Assembly: GCA_963742795.1 (NCBI GenBank)
Contig: CAVUNL010000032.1
Location: forward strand, 310,001-374,000
From: Palsa-504 sp963742795
GTDB lineage: Bacteria > Actinomycetota > Actinomycetes > Streptosporangiales > Streptosporangiaceae
Reading direction: 5' to 3'
DNA: 64,000 bases
Shown here: one piece after another, positions 50,628-60,309 of the stretch
Numbering within the stretch: position 1 is the stretch's first letter
Layout of the letters: every line of letters begins with the position of its first letter
Translations under genes and position numbers: made by a program
Notes under the pieces: generated by a model
What the model was told of the DNA's origin: nothing
The model's database searches: none
The model's input: the letters and a program-made list of their open reading frames with translations, nothing else

Positions 50628-51796
50628 GCGGGCACCTGCAAGTCGACCCGGAACCCGCTGTCGGTGGGCCCGGCGGTGAGCGTTCCGCCCAGCAGCTCGG
50701 CTCGTTCGCTCATGCCGGTCAGGCCGTAACCGGTCCCTTCGTCCGGGGCGGGGTGTTCTCCGCATCGGCCGAAGTCCTCGATGACCAGCCGGGTCCCGGA
50801 CGGCTCGTAGGCCAGGCGGATTTCAACCCGGCTGGCCCGGGCGTGCTTGCGGATGTTGGTGAGGGCTTCCTGCGCGACCCGGTACACGGTCAGCCGCGCG
50901 TCGGTGCCCAGCTCGGTCTCGGCGCCGGTGACCGTGACCTGGCATGCCACGCCGGTGTCAGCCTCGAACTCGGCGGCCAGGTAGCCCAGCCGCTGCGGGC
51001 CGGGAAGCGCGTCGTCCCTGAGCATTCCGATCGCGCGCCGCGCTTCTTGCAGCCCGGCCTTGGCCAGCCGGTGGGCACGGCGGATCGCGTCGCTGACCCG
51101 CGGGTCGGCGCCGCCCTGGTCGGCGAGCAGCATGGCCCCCTCCAGGTTCAGCACCAGGCCGGACAGCGAGTGGGCCAGCACGTCGTGCATCTCGCGGGCC
51201 AGCCGCTGCCGCTCGGCCAGCGCGGCGGCTTGGGCCTGCGCGGCCCGGGTCTGCTCCAGCTCGCGCAGCAGCAGTTCTGCCCGCTGGTTGCTCTCCCTGA
51301 GCCTGCGGGCAAACAGCGACAGGACGTAGAAAGCCACGATCGCGAAGTCATTCAGCACGATGCCCGCGATGCCCGCGCGCCCGTCAGCTACCCATGCCGC
51401 GGACACCGCCCCGATCGCGGCGCCGGCCACGACGGCGCTGAGGTGAACAGGAAGCGCGAAGGCGGCCAGGCACAGCGCGGGAAACACCCCCAGGAACGCG
51501 GCGCCGTTGCCCTGCAGGCCGACCAGCGCGGCCGCCCCGGCCACGGCCAGGAGCAGCACTGCCATCTGGACGCCGGGACGGGGCAAGGTCAGCCACATCG
51601 CGGCGATCGTGGCACCGCAGAACACGATGAGCGCGAACGCCACCCCGAGCGCCTGGCCAGCGCCGCCCGGAGCCGGCCGGGCCTGAAAGGTGGTAATCAC
51701 CACGAACGCGATCGCCGCTGCCCCGAGCACGCGGATCCACAGGTAGGCCGCCTTCTCGCGACCGCGCGCCCGTTGCTGTTCCGACACCTCGGCCAT
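50624..51796 (-). CDS. NarL-type sensor histidine kinase
   Basis: A kinase of ~390 residues. Five or six hydrophobic segments occupy the first ~140 residues, without a large extracellular loop, so a membrane-embedded signal is likely. A coiled stretch (LRESNQRAELLLRELEQTRA) leads to the HisKA_3 box LAREMHDVLAHSLSGLV with phosphoaccepting His204. The HATPase domain shows AQEALTNIRKHARAS (N box) and GTGYGLTGMSERAELLGG (G boxes). ATG 51796 is used; a GTG at 51817 is possible. It pairs with the response regulator to sense, probably, membrane-active antibiotics (as in other kinase-regulator-ABC sets). Confidence 0.92.
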   Translation of the reverse strand: MAEVSEQQRARGREKAAYLWIRVLGAAAIAFVVITTFQARPAPGGAGQALGVAFALIVFCGATIAAMWLTLPRPGVQMAVLLLAVAGAAALVGLQGNGAAFLGVFPALCLAAFALPVHLSAVVAGAAIGAVSAAWVADGRAGIAGIVLNDFAIVAFYVLSLFARRLRESNQRAELLLRELEQTRAAQAQAAALAERQRLAREMHDVLAHSLSGLVLNLEGAMLLADQGGADPRVSDAIRRAHRLAKAGLQEARRAIGMLRDDALPGPQRLGYLAAEFEADTGVACQVTVTGAETELGTDARLTVYRVAQEALTNIRKHARASRVEIRLAYEPSGTRLVIEDFGRCGEHPAPDEGTGYGLTGMSERAELLGGTLTAGPTDSGFRVDLQVPA

Positions 51797-51862
51797 GGCG
51801 GCGACCCCGGAGTTCACTCCTCAACGGTACGGCGGGATGTCCCCCGTCGTCTCCCGCCTGGC

Positions 51863-51913
51863 AGGTGGATCCGCGGCCCGAGGCCTCCACCCGCGGGTGG
51901 AGGCCATCCACCT
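51863..51913. promoter_or_regulatory. nested palindrome in divergent promoter
   Basis: A perfect 24-base palindrome (51882-51905; half-site GGCCTCCACCCG) sits inside a second inverted repeat AGGTGGAT (51863-51870) / ATCCACCT (51906-51913). It lies between the kinase/regulator pair and the divergent ABC exporter. Position and symmetry suit a NarL/LuxR dimer binding two overlapping sites. Confidence 0.65.
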
Positions 51914-52013
51914 AGGGTCCAGGTCCGGCGGGCGCCGGGTTCCACCGCCGCGCCGAAGACGAGACAAAGCAGGTCACGGCAAGCTGGCTGGCAGCACCAG
52001 CCTGAGGAGCGAG

Positions 52014-52997
52014 ATGGATAGCATCAGCGGCGAACGCAGCGCAGGCCACGCAGGCACCGCATCAGCCCGCGTGGAGCCGGTGATCAGCGTCCGCGGCCTG
52101 GTCAAGCGCTATGACAGCCACCAGGCCGTCGCGGGCATCGACCTGGAAGTGCAGCACGGGGAGATCTTCGCCTTTCTCGGCCCGAACGGCGCGGGCAAGA
52201 CCACCACGGTGGAAATCCTGGAAGGATTCCGGCAGCGTACTGCTGGCCAGGTCTCGGTCCTCGGGCAGGACCCGGCCACGGCCGACGGGGCGTGGCGCGA
52301 CCGGGTCGGCGTGGTCTTGCAGGAATCAGAACCCGAGCCGGGCCTGTCCGTGCGCGAGTGCCTGGCCATGTACGCCGGCTACTACCGCAAGCCGCGGGAC
52401 ATCGACGAAACCATCGCCCTGGTCGGCCTCACCGCGAAGGCGGGCACGCTGGCCACGCGGCTGTCCGGCGGCCAACGGCGCCGGCTGGATTTCGCCCTCG
52501 CCCTGATCGGCGACCCGGAACTCATCTTCCTCGACGAGCCGACCACCGGCTTCGACCCGTCCGCCCGCCGGGCCGCCTGGGAGGTCGTCGCCGGACTGCG
52601 CAAGCTCGGCAAGACGATCTTCCTGACCACCCACTACATGGACGAGGCCGAGTACCTGGCCGACCGGATCACCGTGCTGTCCGCCGGGCACATCGTGGCC
52701 GAGGGCACGCCGCGGACGCTGGGCGGACGGGACCACATGACCACCGCTATCAGCTTCACCCTCCCGGACGGCCTTGCGCTGCGGGACCTGCCGGCCGGGC
52801 TGGGCCCGCTCGCCGAACCCGGGGCGGCCGGACTGACCGTCCTGCACAGCGAGAGCCCGCTCGTCCACCTGCAGATGCTCGGCAACTGGGCGCTCGGCCG
52901 CGGCTTCGACCTGCCCGACCTCGACGTCCACCGCCCGACCCTGGAACAGGTGTACCTGTCCCTGACCGGCTCAACGTCCGCAAAGGACCGGCCATGA
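52014..52997 (+). CDS. ABC transporter ATP-binding protein (DrrA-like)
   Basis: A 327-residue ATPase of the antibiotic-efflux type. Walker A GPNGAGKTT (~57), Q loop VVLQESEPEPGLSV, signature LSGGQRRRLDFAL (~149), Walker B LIFLDEPTTGFDPSARR, H loop LTTHYMDEAEYL. A C-terminal extension of ~100 residues (LRDLPAGLGPLAEPG..) is usual in DrrA relatives. ATG 52014 follows TGAGGAGCGAG. Stop and start overlap with the permease (ATGA). It energises export of an unknown, probably hydrophobic compound. Confidence 0.93.
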   Translation: MDSISGERSAGHAGTASARVEPVISVRGLVKRYDSHQAVAGIDLEVQHGEIFAFLGPNGAGKTTTVEILEGFRQRTAGQVSVLGQDPATADGAWRDRVGVVLQESEPEPGLSVRECLAMYAGYYRKPRDIDETIALVGLTAKAGTLATRLSGGQRRRLDFALALIGDPELIFLDEPTTGFDPSARRAAWEVVAGLRKLGKTIFLTTHYMDEAEYLADRITVLSAGHIVAEGTPRTLGGRDHMTTAISFTLPDGLALRDLPAGLGPLAEPGAAGLTVLHSESPLVHLQMLGNWALGRGFDLPDLDVHRPTLEQVYLSLTGSTSAKDRP

Positions 52998-53770
52998 TCC
53001 GCATGACCTTGCACCAGTCCCGCTATGACCTGCGCGCCTTCCTCCGCAACCGCCAGTCCCAGTTCTTCACCTTGGCCCTGCCGGTGCTGTTCCTGGTGAT
53101 CTTCGCGTCGGTGTTCGGCGGCCGGGGCAACACCACCCAGGTCGCAGGCGGCCCGATCCCCATCTCGGTGTACTACGTGCCCGGCATCATCGCCCTGGGG
53201 GTGATCGCCGCATGCTTCGGCAACCTGGTGGCCTCGGTGACCGCGCAGCGTGAACGCGGCGTGCTGAAGCGGCGTCGCGCCACCCCGGTCCCGGCCGCGG
53301 CCATCATCGCGGGCCGCGTGCTCGTCGCGATCGTCCTCGCGGTGGTCATGGCCGCGGTGCTGCTCGGCATCGGCTGGGCCGCCTACGGCGCCCACATCCC
53401 CGGCCGGACCGCCCTGGCCCTGGTGGTCACCGTGGTGGTCGGCGCCGCCTCCTTCTGCTGCCTTGGCTACGCGCTCACCTCGCTGATCCGCAACGAGGAC
53501 ACCGCGCAGCCGGTCACCCAGGCGCTCCTGCTGCCGCTGTACTTCATCTCCGGGGTGTTCGTCGCGGTCTCGATCCTGCCGCACTGGCTCGCCGAGGTCG
53601 GCGAGATCTTCCCCGTGCGGCACCTGGCCAACGCGCTGCTCATCGCCTACAACCCGCACACCACCGGGCTCGGCTTCGCCGGCCTGGATCTGGTGATCGT
53701 GGCCGCATGGGGCGCCGCGGGCCTGCTCGTCGCCCTGCGCACGTTCAGCTGGCAGCCGCTCGGACGCTAA
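52994..53770 (+). CDS. ABC transporter permease (ABC-2 type)
   Basis: A 258-residue membrane protein with six hydrophobic segments and the ABC-2 pattern: TLHQSRYDLRAFLRNRQSQF, FTLALPVLFLVIFASVFGG, then ITAQRERGVLKRRRATPVPA-type loop (VTAQRERGVLKRRRATPVPA), LLLPLYFISGVFVAVSILPH and a C-terminal helix. It starts within the ATPase stop and would form the pore of the exporter. Confidence 0.93.
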   Translation: MIRMTLHQSRYDLRAFLRNRQSQFFTLALPVLFLVIFASVFGGRGNTTQVAGGPIPISVYYVPGIIALGVIAACFGNLVASVTAQRERGVLKRRRATPVPAAAIIAGRVLVAIVLAVVMAAVLLGIGWAAYGAHIPGRTALALVVTVVVGAASFCCLGYALTSLIRNEDTAQPVTQALLLPLYFISGVFVAVSILPHWLAEVGEIFPVRHLANALLIAYNPHTTGLGFAGLDLVIVAAWGAAGLLVALRTFSWQPLGR

Positions 53771-53807
53771 CCCGGCTAGCCGCGCCCATCACAAAGGAGG
53801 AAAGTTC

Positions 53808-53984
53808 ATGGCCACAGAAATCCAAACCCAGACCGGGCAATGCGCCACCCACGGAACAGTCCAGGCCACCCGGGACATCCCCAAGATGGGATTCCCGTTC
53901 ATCCTCTACGCCTACCTGCGGTCCAGGGCCAAGCGCAAGCCGTTCCTCTGCCCCGAATGCGGCGAGGCAGTGCAGGCAGACTAA
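53808..53984 (+). CDS. small zinc-ribbon-like protein
   Basis: A 58-residue protein. ATG 53808 is preceded by AAAGGAGG (53793-53800), one of the best ribosome sites in the window. Two metal-binding pairs are suggested: GQCATHGTV (Cys-x2-His) and FLCPECGEAV (Cys-x2-Cys). Between them sits a conserved-looking MGFPFILYAYLRSRAKRKP. It follows the permease by 37 bases and is likely the last gene of the exporter transcript. Role unknown. Confidence 0.72.
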   Translation: MATEIQTQTGQCATHGTVQATRDIPKMGFPFILYAYLRSRAKRKPFLCPECGEAVQAD

Positions 53985-54830
53985 ACGGCGCCGCAGCCCA
54001 CCTCGGCGCGTCGGCCTCAGCGAGCGCCGTGACCGCCGCGGCCGGTCCGGTCCGGTCCGGTCCCATGGCATAGGCCACGCAGATCGAACATTCCGGCAGC
54101 GGCACCGATGACCGGGCCAACGACCAGGCTGCCGCCCATAACGAAAGCGGTTATCTGAAGTCCTTTGCGAATAGTGCCAGTGACCATGGGCTTTGCGGCG
54201 GTGACATGTCACTGCCGAACGGTACGTGTGAGACGCGAGACACTAAGAGCGGCAGCGAGAAGGGGATAGACGCAGGTCACGTGGGCAACATCACTTCCGG
54301 TGCGGTGGAGACGCCGCTGTAGATAACGTGTCCTCGCCGAGGCCCAGGAGCTGCGGCGTCTACAGCAAAGACATCGAAAATCGGGCTGGAGATAACTACG
54401 GCGGCTTTGCGCGTCTGCCGGGGAAGCGCTTGACCACGTTCTGTATGGACGCTGCAGTTGACGTCGGCAGCTGCTCTACGCGGGAGGGGATCGTCAAGGG
54501 ATCTTGTCGGCGCGTGTGATTGCGGGCCTGATCCAGGGCAAATTCTCTGGTGTTAGTTCGGCGCCGACGTCTTGGGCGTGCTTTCGCGCATGGTAAGCCG
54601 GCCCCTGAGATCTTGCTGGCCGCCGCGTGGGAGCCGGGCATGCACTGGCGGCCGGGGACGCCCGCGCGTATCGGGCCCGGATGCCGGCGGCATGGCGGCC
54701 ATCGGGCTCGTGTGGCGGTGACGGGTAACTGCTCGCCGCGGTCGAGCCCGTATCATGGTCAGCGCGCTCGACGGCGTCGGTACCGGCCCCTGGCCGCGGG
54801 ATGGCTGGCTGCGGGAGACATAGGAGCGAG
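53985..54830. other. long intergenic region, no supported gene
   Basis: About 850 bases. It contains a GC-rich inverted repeat (AGACGCCGC at 54307-54315; GCGGCGTCT at 54352-54360) around 36 bases, ATP-rich words, and short non-conserved frames. It may carry promoters for the sugar kinase or a structured RNA; neither is proven. Confidence 0.35.
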
Positions 54831-56306
54831 ATGACCAGGGTGTCACGGGCGGCGGCTGATCCGCTGGTGCTCGCGGTCGATGTCGGCTCCACCGCCACCC
54901 GCGGCGATGTGTACGACGCTGCGGGCCGCCCGGCTGCGGGCGGCAGGTGCAAGGTGGCGCACCAGTTCACCACGGCCGCCGATGGCACCTCGGTGATTGA
55001 TCCAGACGGGGTCGTCGAGGAGGTGGCCCAGGTGATCGGCAGGCTCGCCGGCCGCTGGCGTGCCGGGCGCATCGCTGCGGTCGCTCTTGACACGTTTGCC
55101 TCGTCTTTGGTCGGGGTGGGACCTGGCGGCAGGGCGGTGAGCCCGTGCTACACCTATGCCGACTCCCGCTGCGCCGAGCAGGTCGCGGCGCTGCGCCGGG
55201 AGCTGGACGAGCCGGCCATTCAGCAACGCACCGGCTGCCGTTTGCATGCCAGCTACCTGGCGCCGCGGCTGCGCTGGCTGCAGGCCACGCAGCCCGGCAC
55301 GTTCGCCGCCGCGACAGCCTGGATGTCGCTGGGCGAATACGTTTACCTGCGGCTGCTCGGCACCACCGCGGCCGGTACGTCCATCGCCGCCTGGACCGGC
55401 ATGCTGGACCGCCGCACCGGCCGCTGGGATGATGAGCTGGTCGCCGCGGCCGGGCTGCGGACGGGCCAGCTGCCGGAGATCCGTGATCCTGCCCAGCCTT
55501 TCGACGACGCCGGGGCCGTGGTCGCTTCGCGCTGGCCGGCCCTGGCGCGCAGCATGTGGCTGCCGGTGGTGGCCGACGGCATCGCGAGCAACATCGGCGC
55601 GGGTGCCACCGGCGAGCAAGCCGCGGCGCTGTCCGCCGCCACCAGCGGCGCGATCCGGGTGCTCCTGCACCACATCCCGGCGACGGTGCCGGCCGGCCTG
55701 TGGTGTTACCGCGTGGACCGCGACCGGTCGCTGCTCGGCGGCGCCGTCAATGACGTCGGCCGGGTGGTGAGCTGGCTGAGCCAGACCCTGCGCCTGCCAG
55801 GCCCCGTTGACCTTTCCGCCGCGCCGGACCCGGGCACGCCGCTGGTGCTGCCGTATCTGTCCGGTGAGCGCAGCACCGGATGGGCCGCCACGGCCCGGGC
55901 GGCGTTCGCCGGTGTTTCGGCTGCCACCACCGCCGCGATGCTGGCCCGGGGCGCGATGGAAGGCGTGGCCCTGAGCTTGGCCCGGATCGCCGGCCAGCTT
56001 GCCAGCGCAGCGGGCCCGCCACAGCAGGTGCTGGCCAGCGGGCGAATCACCCGGGAACTGCCCGATCTGCTGCAGCTGCTCGCCGACGTTCTCGGCGTGC
56101 CGGTCACCCCGGTGACCGGCAAGCGGACAACCCTGCGCGGTACCGCGATCATGGCCCTCGACGTTGTCGCCCCCGGCACAGCCAGGGCACAACCGGCAAC
56201 CGGCCCGGTCCGCCGGCCGGTCGCCGCTCATCATGCCCGCTATGCCCAGCGAGCGCAGGCCTACCAGGCCCTTTATGACGCGGTCATTGCCCCGGCAATC
56301 GGCTAG
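54831..56306 (+). CDS. FGGY family carbohydrate kinase (gluconokinase-like)
   Basis: A 491-residue two-domain sugar kinase. N-domain: LVLAVDVGSTATRGDVYDA (phosphate loop), AVALDTFASSLVGVG, CYTYADSRCAEQVAAL and WMSLGEYVYLRLLG. C-domain: NIGAGATGEQAAALSAATSG, GGAVNDVGRVVSWL, LVLPYLSGERSTGW (FGGY signature 2 region) and VLASGRITRELPDLLQLLAD. The closest relatives by pattern are gluconokinase and xylulokinase-type. ATG 54831 follows TAGGAGCGAG. No transporter or dehydrogenase is adjacent, so the substrate stays open. Confidence 0.88.
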   Translation: MTRVSRAAADPLVLAVDVGSTATRGDVYDAAGRPAAGGRCKVAHQFTTAADGTSVIDPDGVVEEVAQVIGRLAGRWRAGRIAAVALDTFASSLVGVGPGGRAVSPCYTYADSRCAEQVAALRRELDEPAIQQRTGCRLHASYLAPRLRWLQATQPGTFAAATAWMSLGEYVYLRLLGTTAAGTSIAAWTGMLDRRTGRWDDELVAAAGLRTGQLPEIRDPAQPFDDAGAVVASRWPALARSMWLPVVADGIASNIGAGATGEQAAALSAATSGAIRVLLHHIPATVPAGLWCYRVDRDRSLLGGAVNDVGRVVSWLSQTLRLPGPVDLSAAPDPGTPLVLPYLSGERSTGWAATARAAFAGVSAATTAAMLARGAMEGVALSLARIAGQLASAAGPPQQVLASGRITRELPDLLQLLADVLGVPVTPVTGKRTTLRGTAIMALDVVAPGTARAQPATGPVRRPVAAHHARYAQRAQAYQALYDAVIAPAIG

Positions 56307-56837
56307 CCACACCCTGGTGAGCCCGGCCCGGCCAGCTGCCGGCAACCGGGCTCTGGCCGGAAATGACCCGCGGCGCCGAAGCATATAGACAACGACACCA
56401 TCCTCATGACGCCATAACTCCGCAGTCCTCACCTCGCCGCACCGGGTCATAGAACGGCCGGCGGCGGCGCAGCCGATCCCACAGGCCGGCCGATCATCCG
56501 CAGCCGCCGTTTCGGCGGACAACCGGCGCGCCGCGCACGGTTACGCGCGCCATCCTGCCTCGACAACGCTCACACATGCCGATGAGCGGAGTTGGCAGGG
56601 CCGTACAGTACGCGCTCACATGTATGTCGCCCATGTCAGCGGCGATCAGTCAATTCAACCTTGTCGTTACTATCGCGGAGCGCCGAACGAACGAATATTT
56701 GCTGCTCCAGCCGTGTAGTGTTGGCTTGTCCGACGAAATACAGATCATCTAATTCTGCGCGTCTACCGCTGGCTGGACGTTACTTACAGGCACACTGCTC
56801 AGTGGCATCCGCCGCCTCCTCTTCGGTCAACGCAAGC
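56307..56837. other. AT-richer intergenic region, no supported gene
   Basis: About 530 bases with clearly lower GC around 56640-56800 (ACGAACGAATATTTGCTG, GATCATCTAATTCTG). No gene or family match. The base composition differs from that of its neighbours. Confidence 0.4.
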
Positions 56838-57626
56838 TCATTGGGTGAGCGGCACCGGGGTGGTCGGGCGTGTTGTTTCAGCCAGTTCGCCCGGAAGGAA
56901 AGCTGCGGACGAGGGCTCGGCCGCGCGTGACAGATCTCGCCCCGCACGGACTTGCCATGCCCACAGCCCGTAACCCAAGATCGCCCCGTAGATCAGGTGC
57001 CCGGCCAGGCTCAATACAAGCGTCGTCGCGTTCAGCGGGAACAACGCTCACCCGGCCGGCGCGAGCCCGTCTGTGAGCAACAGACCTGCCCATACGGACA
57101 GACAGCGAAGGCAACCGTGAACCCGACGAGACGCCGCCTAGGCCACGGGACACTCCGATGACGGCCGCCTGGAGGAAGACGACCACTCCGATGCCGGCTC
57201 CGTCGCCAAGGTACCGCCAAAGGTAACCAGCGAGATAGTTCGAGCTCGCGCCCGTAGCCCACCCGCCTATCCGGCCGAAGAAATCACCCCACAGGTGGAA
57301 AACATAGACGTTGGGCAGCCGGAACAATCATACCCAGCGCACGCCACCACGCCCCAGGCGAAGCCGGCTAGCGCTGTCCGGTCGATGCCAGCCGGCTTGA
57401 ATATCACTAGGACAGCGAGGATTCCGAGCAAGGGGAAAAGGAACAAGATGCTAACCGCGCGCAGCGAGACGACACCAAATACCTCACCCGAGATTGCCAG
57501 CAACGGCCTGCTGGCGAGAACCAGGTACAGGCCGAAGCGAACCGGATTCGGCATCCTTTCCCTAACCGCGCTCGGCAGTTGCGGGACAGGCGCCGGGCGT
57601 GAGGTCTGTCGTTCGGTTTCCGTCAC
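56838..57626 (-). pseudogene. hypothetical integral membrane protein, frameshifted
   Basis: Three frames together give one membrane protein: start ATG 57626 (NPVRFGLYLVLASRPLLAIS, then VVSLRAVSILFLFPLLGILA, TALAGFAWGVVACAGYD); a shift near 57315 to VYVFHLWGDFFGRIGG.. NYLAGYLWRYLGDGAGIGVV; a further shift near 57050 to NATTLVLSLAGHLIYGAILG, YGLWAWQVRAG and the end. At least five transmembrane segments. Family unknown. Confidence 0.6.
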
Positions 57627-58040
57627 TAGCCCCCTCTGCGGGGCGAGTCAACCGGCATGGCTATACAAGCGGATAGACGACCCGGCGTGCGGATCGGCGT
57701 CCCTCCGTCAGTTGGTTCAGATGCTGACGCATTGACGCTGATACACGTGTCTGGGTACTTACGGCTGTGATCCGCGCAGGAGGTGTCACTGCATCTCCGT
57801 CTTAACCCGATCGCCGCGGATCCGCCCATGCTGGACGAGTGCGTCAGGTATATCGCGGCCGAGGTCCCCGGGCCGTCGAGAGCGAGCCGGGCACTCCGGG
57901 ACCGTCCCTGCTGGCCGACCGGAGCCCGGCGTCGCGATACTCGAATCGTTCTTGATGTCACCCAGGCCCTGCGGCCGAGTGAGCGGGCAGCAGTGTCCGT
58001 CCGCGGTGAGCCGTCGACCTGCCGGGCCAAAAGCGGGGGG
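57627..58040. other. intergenic region, no supported gene
   Basis: About 410 bases between minus-strand genes with only shadow frames. Confidence 0.35.
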
Positions 58041-58655
58041 TCAAGGCCGTCGATCGGCTGTGTTGCCTGGTGGCGTCCAGTTGGGGTCGCGGCCGAACCA
58101 GCCTGCCAGCCGTTGGTAGACCGGCGCATCCGGCCGGACCGGCACCTCCGGGCCGAAGGCCCGGTCTGGCCCGCGGAACTCGGGCCGGAGCATCTGGCGT
58201 GACCAGCGCAGCGCATGCTCGGCCAGGGCCGGGTCCAGGCCGGTCTGCTGGCCGGTGGCCACTACCAGGTCCCAGCCATGCATGGCCAGCTCGGCGATCT
58301 GCTGATCGGCGCGGCTGCGCAACGCACTCTGCCCGCCGCCCGGCATCGGGAGCTGCCGGTCCAGGTCGGCCTGCTGCCACACCGCCATCAACCGGGCGGC
58401 GCGGTCCCGGAAATCGGCTGCCCAATCCTGGCCGAGTTCGTCGGCCGGCGCCTGCCAGTCCGCGGCCTCACCGCGAGCGGAGGCAAGGAAGTTACGCAGA
58501 TCCTGCCCGGTCAGGTGGCGGACAAGCGCTGCCACGTCCCAGCCCGGGCAGGGCGTAGCCAGCCCGGCCTCGCTCGCCGAGATAGCCGCAATGATGGCGG
58601 CCGTCTGGTCCAGAGCGCGCTCCAGCAGCGCCACGGTGTCCGCATCCGAGGTCAT
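58041..58655 (-). CDS. TIGR03086 family metal-binding protein (DinB-like)
   Basis: A 204-residue four-helix bundle of the mycothiol-dependent DinB group. LLERALDQTAAIIAAIS, LATPCPGWDVAALVRHLTGQ (first metal histidine), LMAVWQQADLDRQLP, then QIAELAMHGWDLVVATGQQT (second histidine) and ALRWSRQMLR. Typical actinobacterial TIGR03086 pattern. ATG 58655 follows GGAGGACG. Between its start and the exporter upstream are ~30 bases, and they probably share a transcript. Confidence 0.87.
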   Translation of the reverse strand: MTSDADTVALLERALDQTAAIIAAISASEAGLATPCPGWDVAALVRHLTGQDLRNFLASARGEAADWQAPADELGQDWAADFRDRAARLMAVWQQADLDRQLPMPGGGQSALRSRADQQIAELAMHGWDLVVATGQQTGLDPALAEHALRWSRQMLRPEFRGPDRAFGPEVPVRPDAPVYQRLAGWFGRDPNWTPPGNTADRRP

Positions 58656-58684
58656 GATCGTCGTCCTCCGGCGTCTTGATGGGG

Positions 58685-60304
58685 CTATGGTGGCGTTGTT
58701 CCGGGCGTGGCCGGCCGCTGGGCCTGGTGCTGGGCGGTGGCCGGCTGGGCGGACGGTTCGCCGGGGGCGGGGCTGGGCGGCGGCTGCCTGGCTGGGTCGG
58801 GTCCGTAGGCGAAGCCGGCTATCGCGCCGAGCGCGGCGAACGCGGCCGCGGCGAGCAGGACGTCGTTGAGGCCGCTGGCGGTGCCGGCGCGGGCGGCGTG
58901 GGTGACCGCGGCGCGGGCGGCGGGCGGGACCGCGGCGGCTACCCGGGTGCCGGCGCCGGAGGCGACGGCGGCGGCCAGTCGGCGGGCGGCGCCGGGCGGG
59001 GCGGGCAGGCCGGCCAGGGCGTGCAGGGTGGCGGTGGTGACACGGGAGGCGTAGAGGGCGCCGATCAGGGCCACGCCGGTGGCGGTGCCGACCTGGCGCA
59101 GCGTGTTCGCCAGGCCGGCGGCCATCCCGGCGCGGGCCGGCTCGACCGCCGCAAGCGCTGCCGAGGCCAGGCCGGTGGAGGTGATGCCCAGGCCGATCCC
59201 GGCCAGGATGAAGCCGGGCAGCAGCACCAGCCAGGTGGAGGTGGCGGTCAGGTGGGCCATCGAGGCCAGCCCGGCGGCGGCTGCGGCCATGGCCACGCCC
59301 AGCAGCACCCGCATCGCCACCTTGCCGATCAGCCGGCCGGTCAGGAGGGCGACCGTGAAGGAGGCCAGCGTCAGCGGCAGGAACCGCAGCCCGGCCTGGA
59401 CCGGGGAGTAGCCGAGGGTGTTCTGCACGTACAGCGACAGGTAGGTGATCATCCCGATGACGGTCGCGGAGATCGCGAACGCCACGAACCCGGTCGCGGC
59501 GAAGCTGCGCCGCCCGAACAGGCGCAGGTCGGCCATGGGCGCGGCGGCGATGCGCAGCTCGTAGATCACGAACCCGGCAAAGGCCACGGCTGCGGCCGCG
59601 AGCAGGGCCACGATCACCGGGCTGCCCCATCCGAGCGCGTTGCCGCGGATCAGCGCGAACATCAGCGCGGTCAGCGCCCCGGTGATCAGGGCCGTGCCCG
59701 GCCAGTCGGCCCGCCCGCCGGCCGGGTCGCGGGATTCGCGGAGCCGGGCCACCCCGCCCGCGAACGCCGCCACGCCGATGGGCAGGTTGACGAAGAAGAT
59801 GGACCGCCAGCCGAGGGTGTCGGTGAGCACCCCGCCGGCCAGCGGGCCGATGGCGCTGGCGGCGCCGATCGTGGCGCCGAAGACGCCCAGCGCCCGGGCC
59901 AGGGCGGCGCCGGAGAACTCCGCGCGCAGCAGCGGCGTGGCGGTGGCGAACAGCACCGCGCCGCCGACTCCCTGCAGCGCGCGGAACAACTCCAGCGCCA
60001 TCGCGGTCCGGGCCAGCGCGCACGCCAGCGACCCGGCGGTGAAGATGACCAGGCCGGCCAGGAACAGCCGGCGCCGGCCCAGCCGGTCCCCCAGGGTGGC
60101 CGCCGGCAGCAGCAGCACGGCCAGCACCAGGGCATAGGCGGCGCTCACCCACTGCAGGTCCGGCAGGCTAGCGTGCAGATCCCGCTGGATCGATGGCAGC
60201 GCCACGCTCACTATGGTGATATCCAGCAGCAACATGAATGCGGCCGTGCACACCAGCGCCAGGGTCCACCGCTGCCGCGACGACATTCCCGGGACTTCAG
60301 CCAT
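58685..60304 (-). CDS. MFS transporter, DHA2 (EmrB/QacA) family
   Basis: A ~540-residue drug exporter with about 14 transmembrane helices: LLLDITIVSVALPSIQRDL, WVSAAYALVLAVLLLPAATL, GDRLGRRRLFLAGLVIF and LGWRSIFFVNLPIGV. Similar in class to the exporter at 7104-8705 but clearly different in sequence. ATG 60304 is used, with an in-frame GTG at 60316 possible. It precedes the TIGR03086 gene on the same strand. Confidence 0.92.
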   Translation of the reverse strand: MAEVPGMSSRQRWTLALVCTAAFMLLLDITIVSVALPSIQRDLHASLPDLQWVSAAYALVLAVLLLPAATLGDRLGRRRLFLAGLVIFTAGSLACALARTAMALELFRALQGVGGAVLFATATPLLRAEFSGAALARALGVFGATIGAASAIGPLAGGVLTDTLGWRSIFFVNLPIGVAAFAGGVARLRESRDPAGGRADWPGTALITGALTALMFALIRGNALGWGSPVIVALLAAAAVAFAGFVIYELRIAAAPMADLRLFGRRSFAATGFVAFAISATVIGMITYLSLYVQNTLGYSPVQAGLRFLPLTLASFTVALLTGRLIGKVAMRVLLGVAMAAAAAGLASMAHLTATSTWLVLLPGFILAGIGLGITSTGLASAALAAVEPARAGMAAGLANTLRQVGTATGVALIGALYASRVTTATLHALAGLPAPPGAARRLAAAVASGAGTRVAAAVPPAARAAVTHAARAGTASGLNDVLLAAAAFAALGAIAGFAYGPDPARQPPPSPAPGEPSAQPATAQHQAQRPATPGTTPP

Positions 60305-60309
60305 CTGAC

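Noticed and set aside
57783..58202. 139-codon plus-strand frame
   Set aside because: Overlaps the end of the TIGR03086 gene on the other strand and shows no motif.
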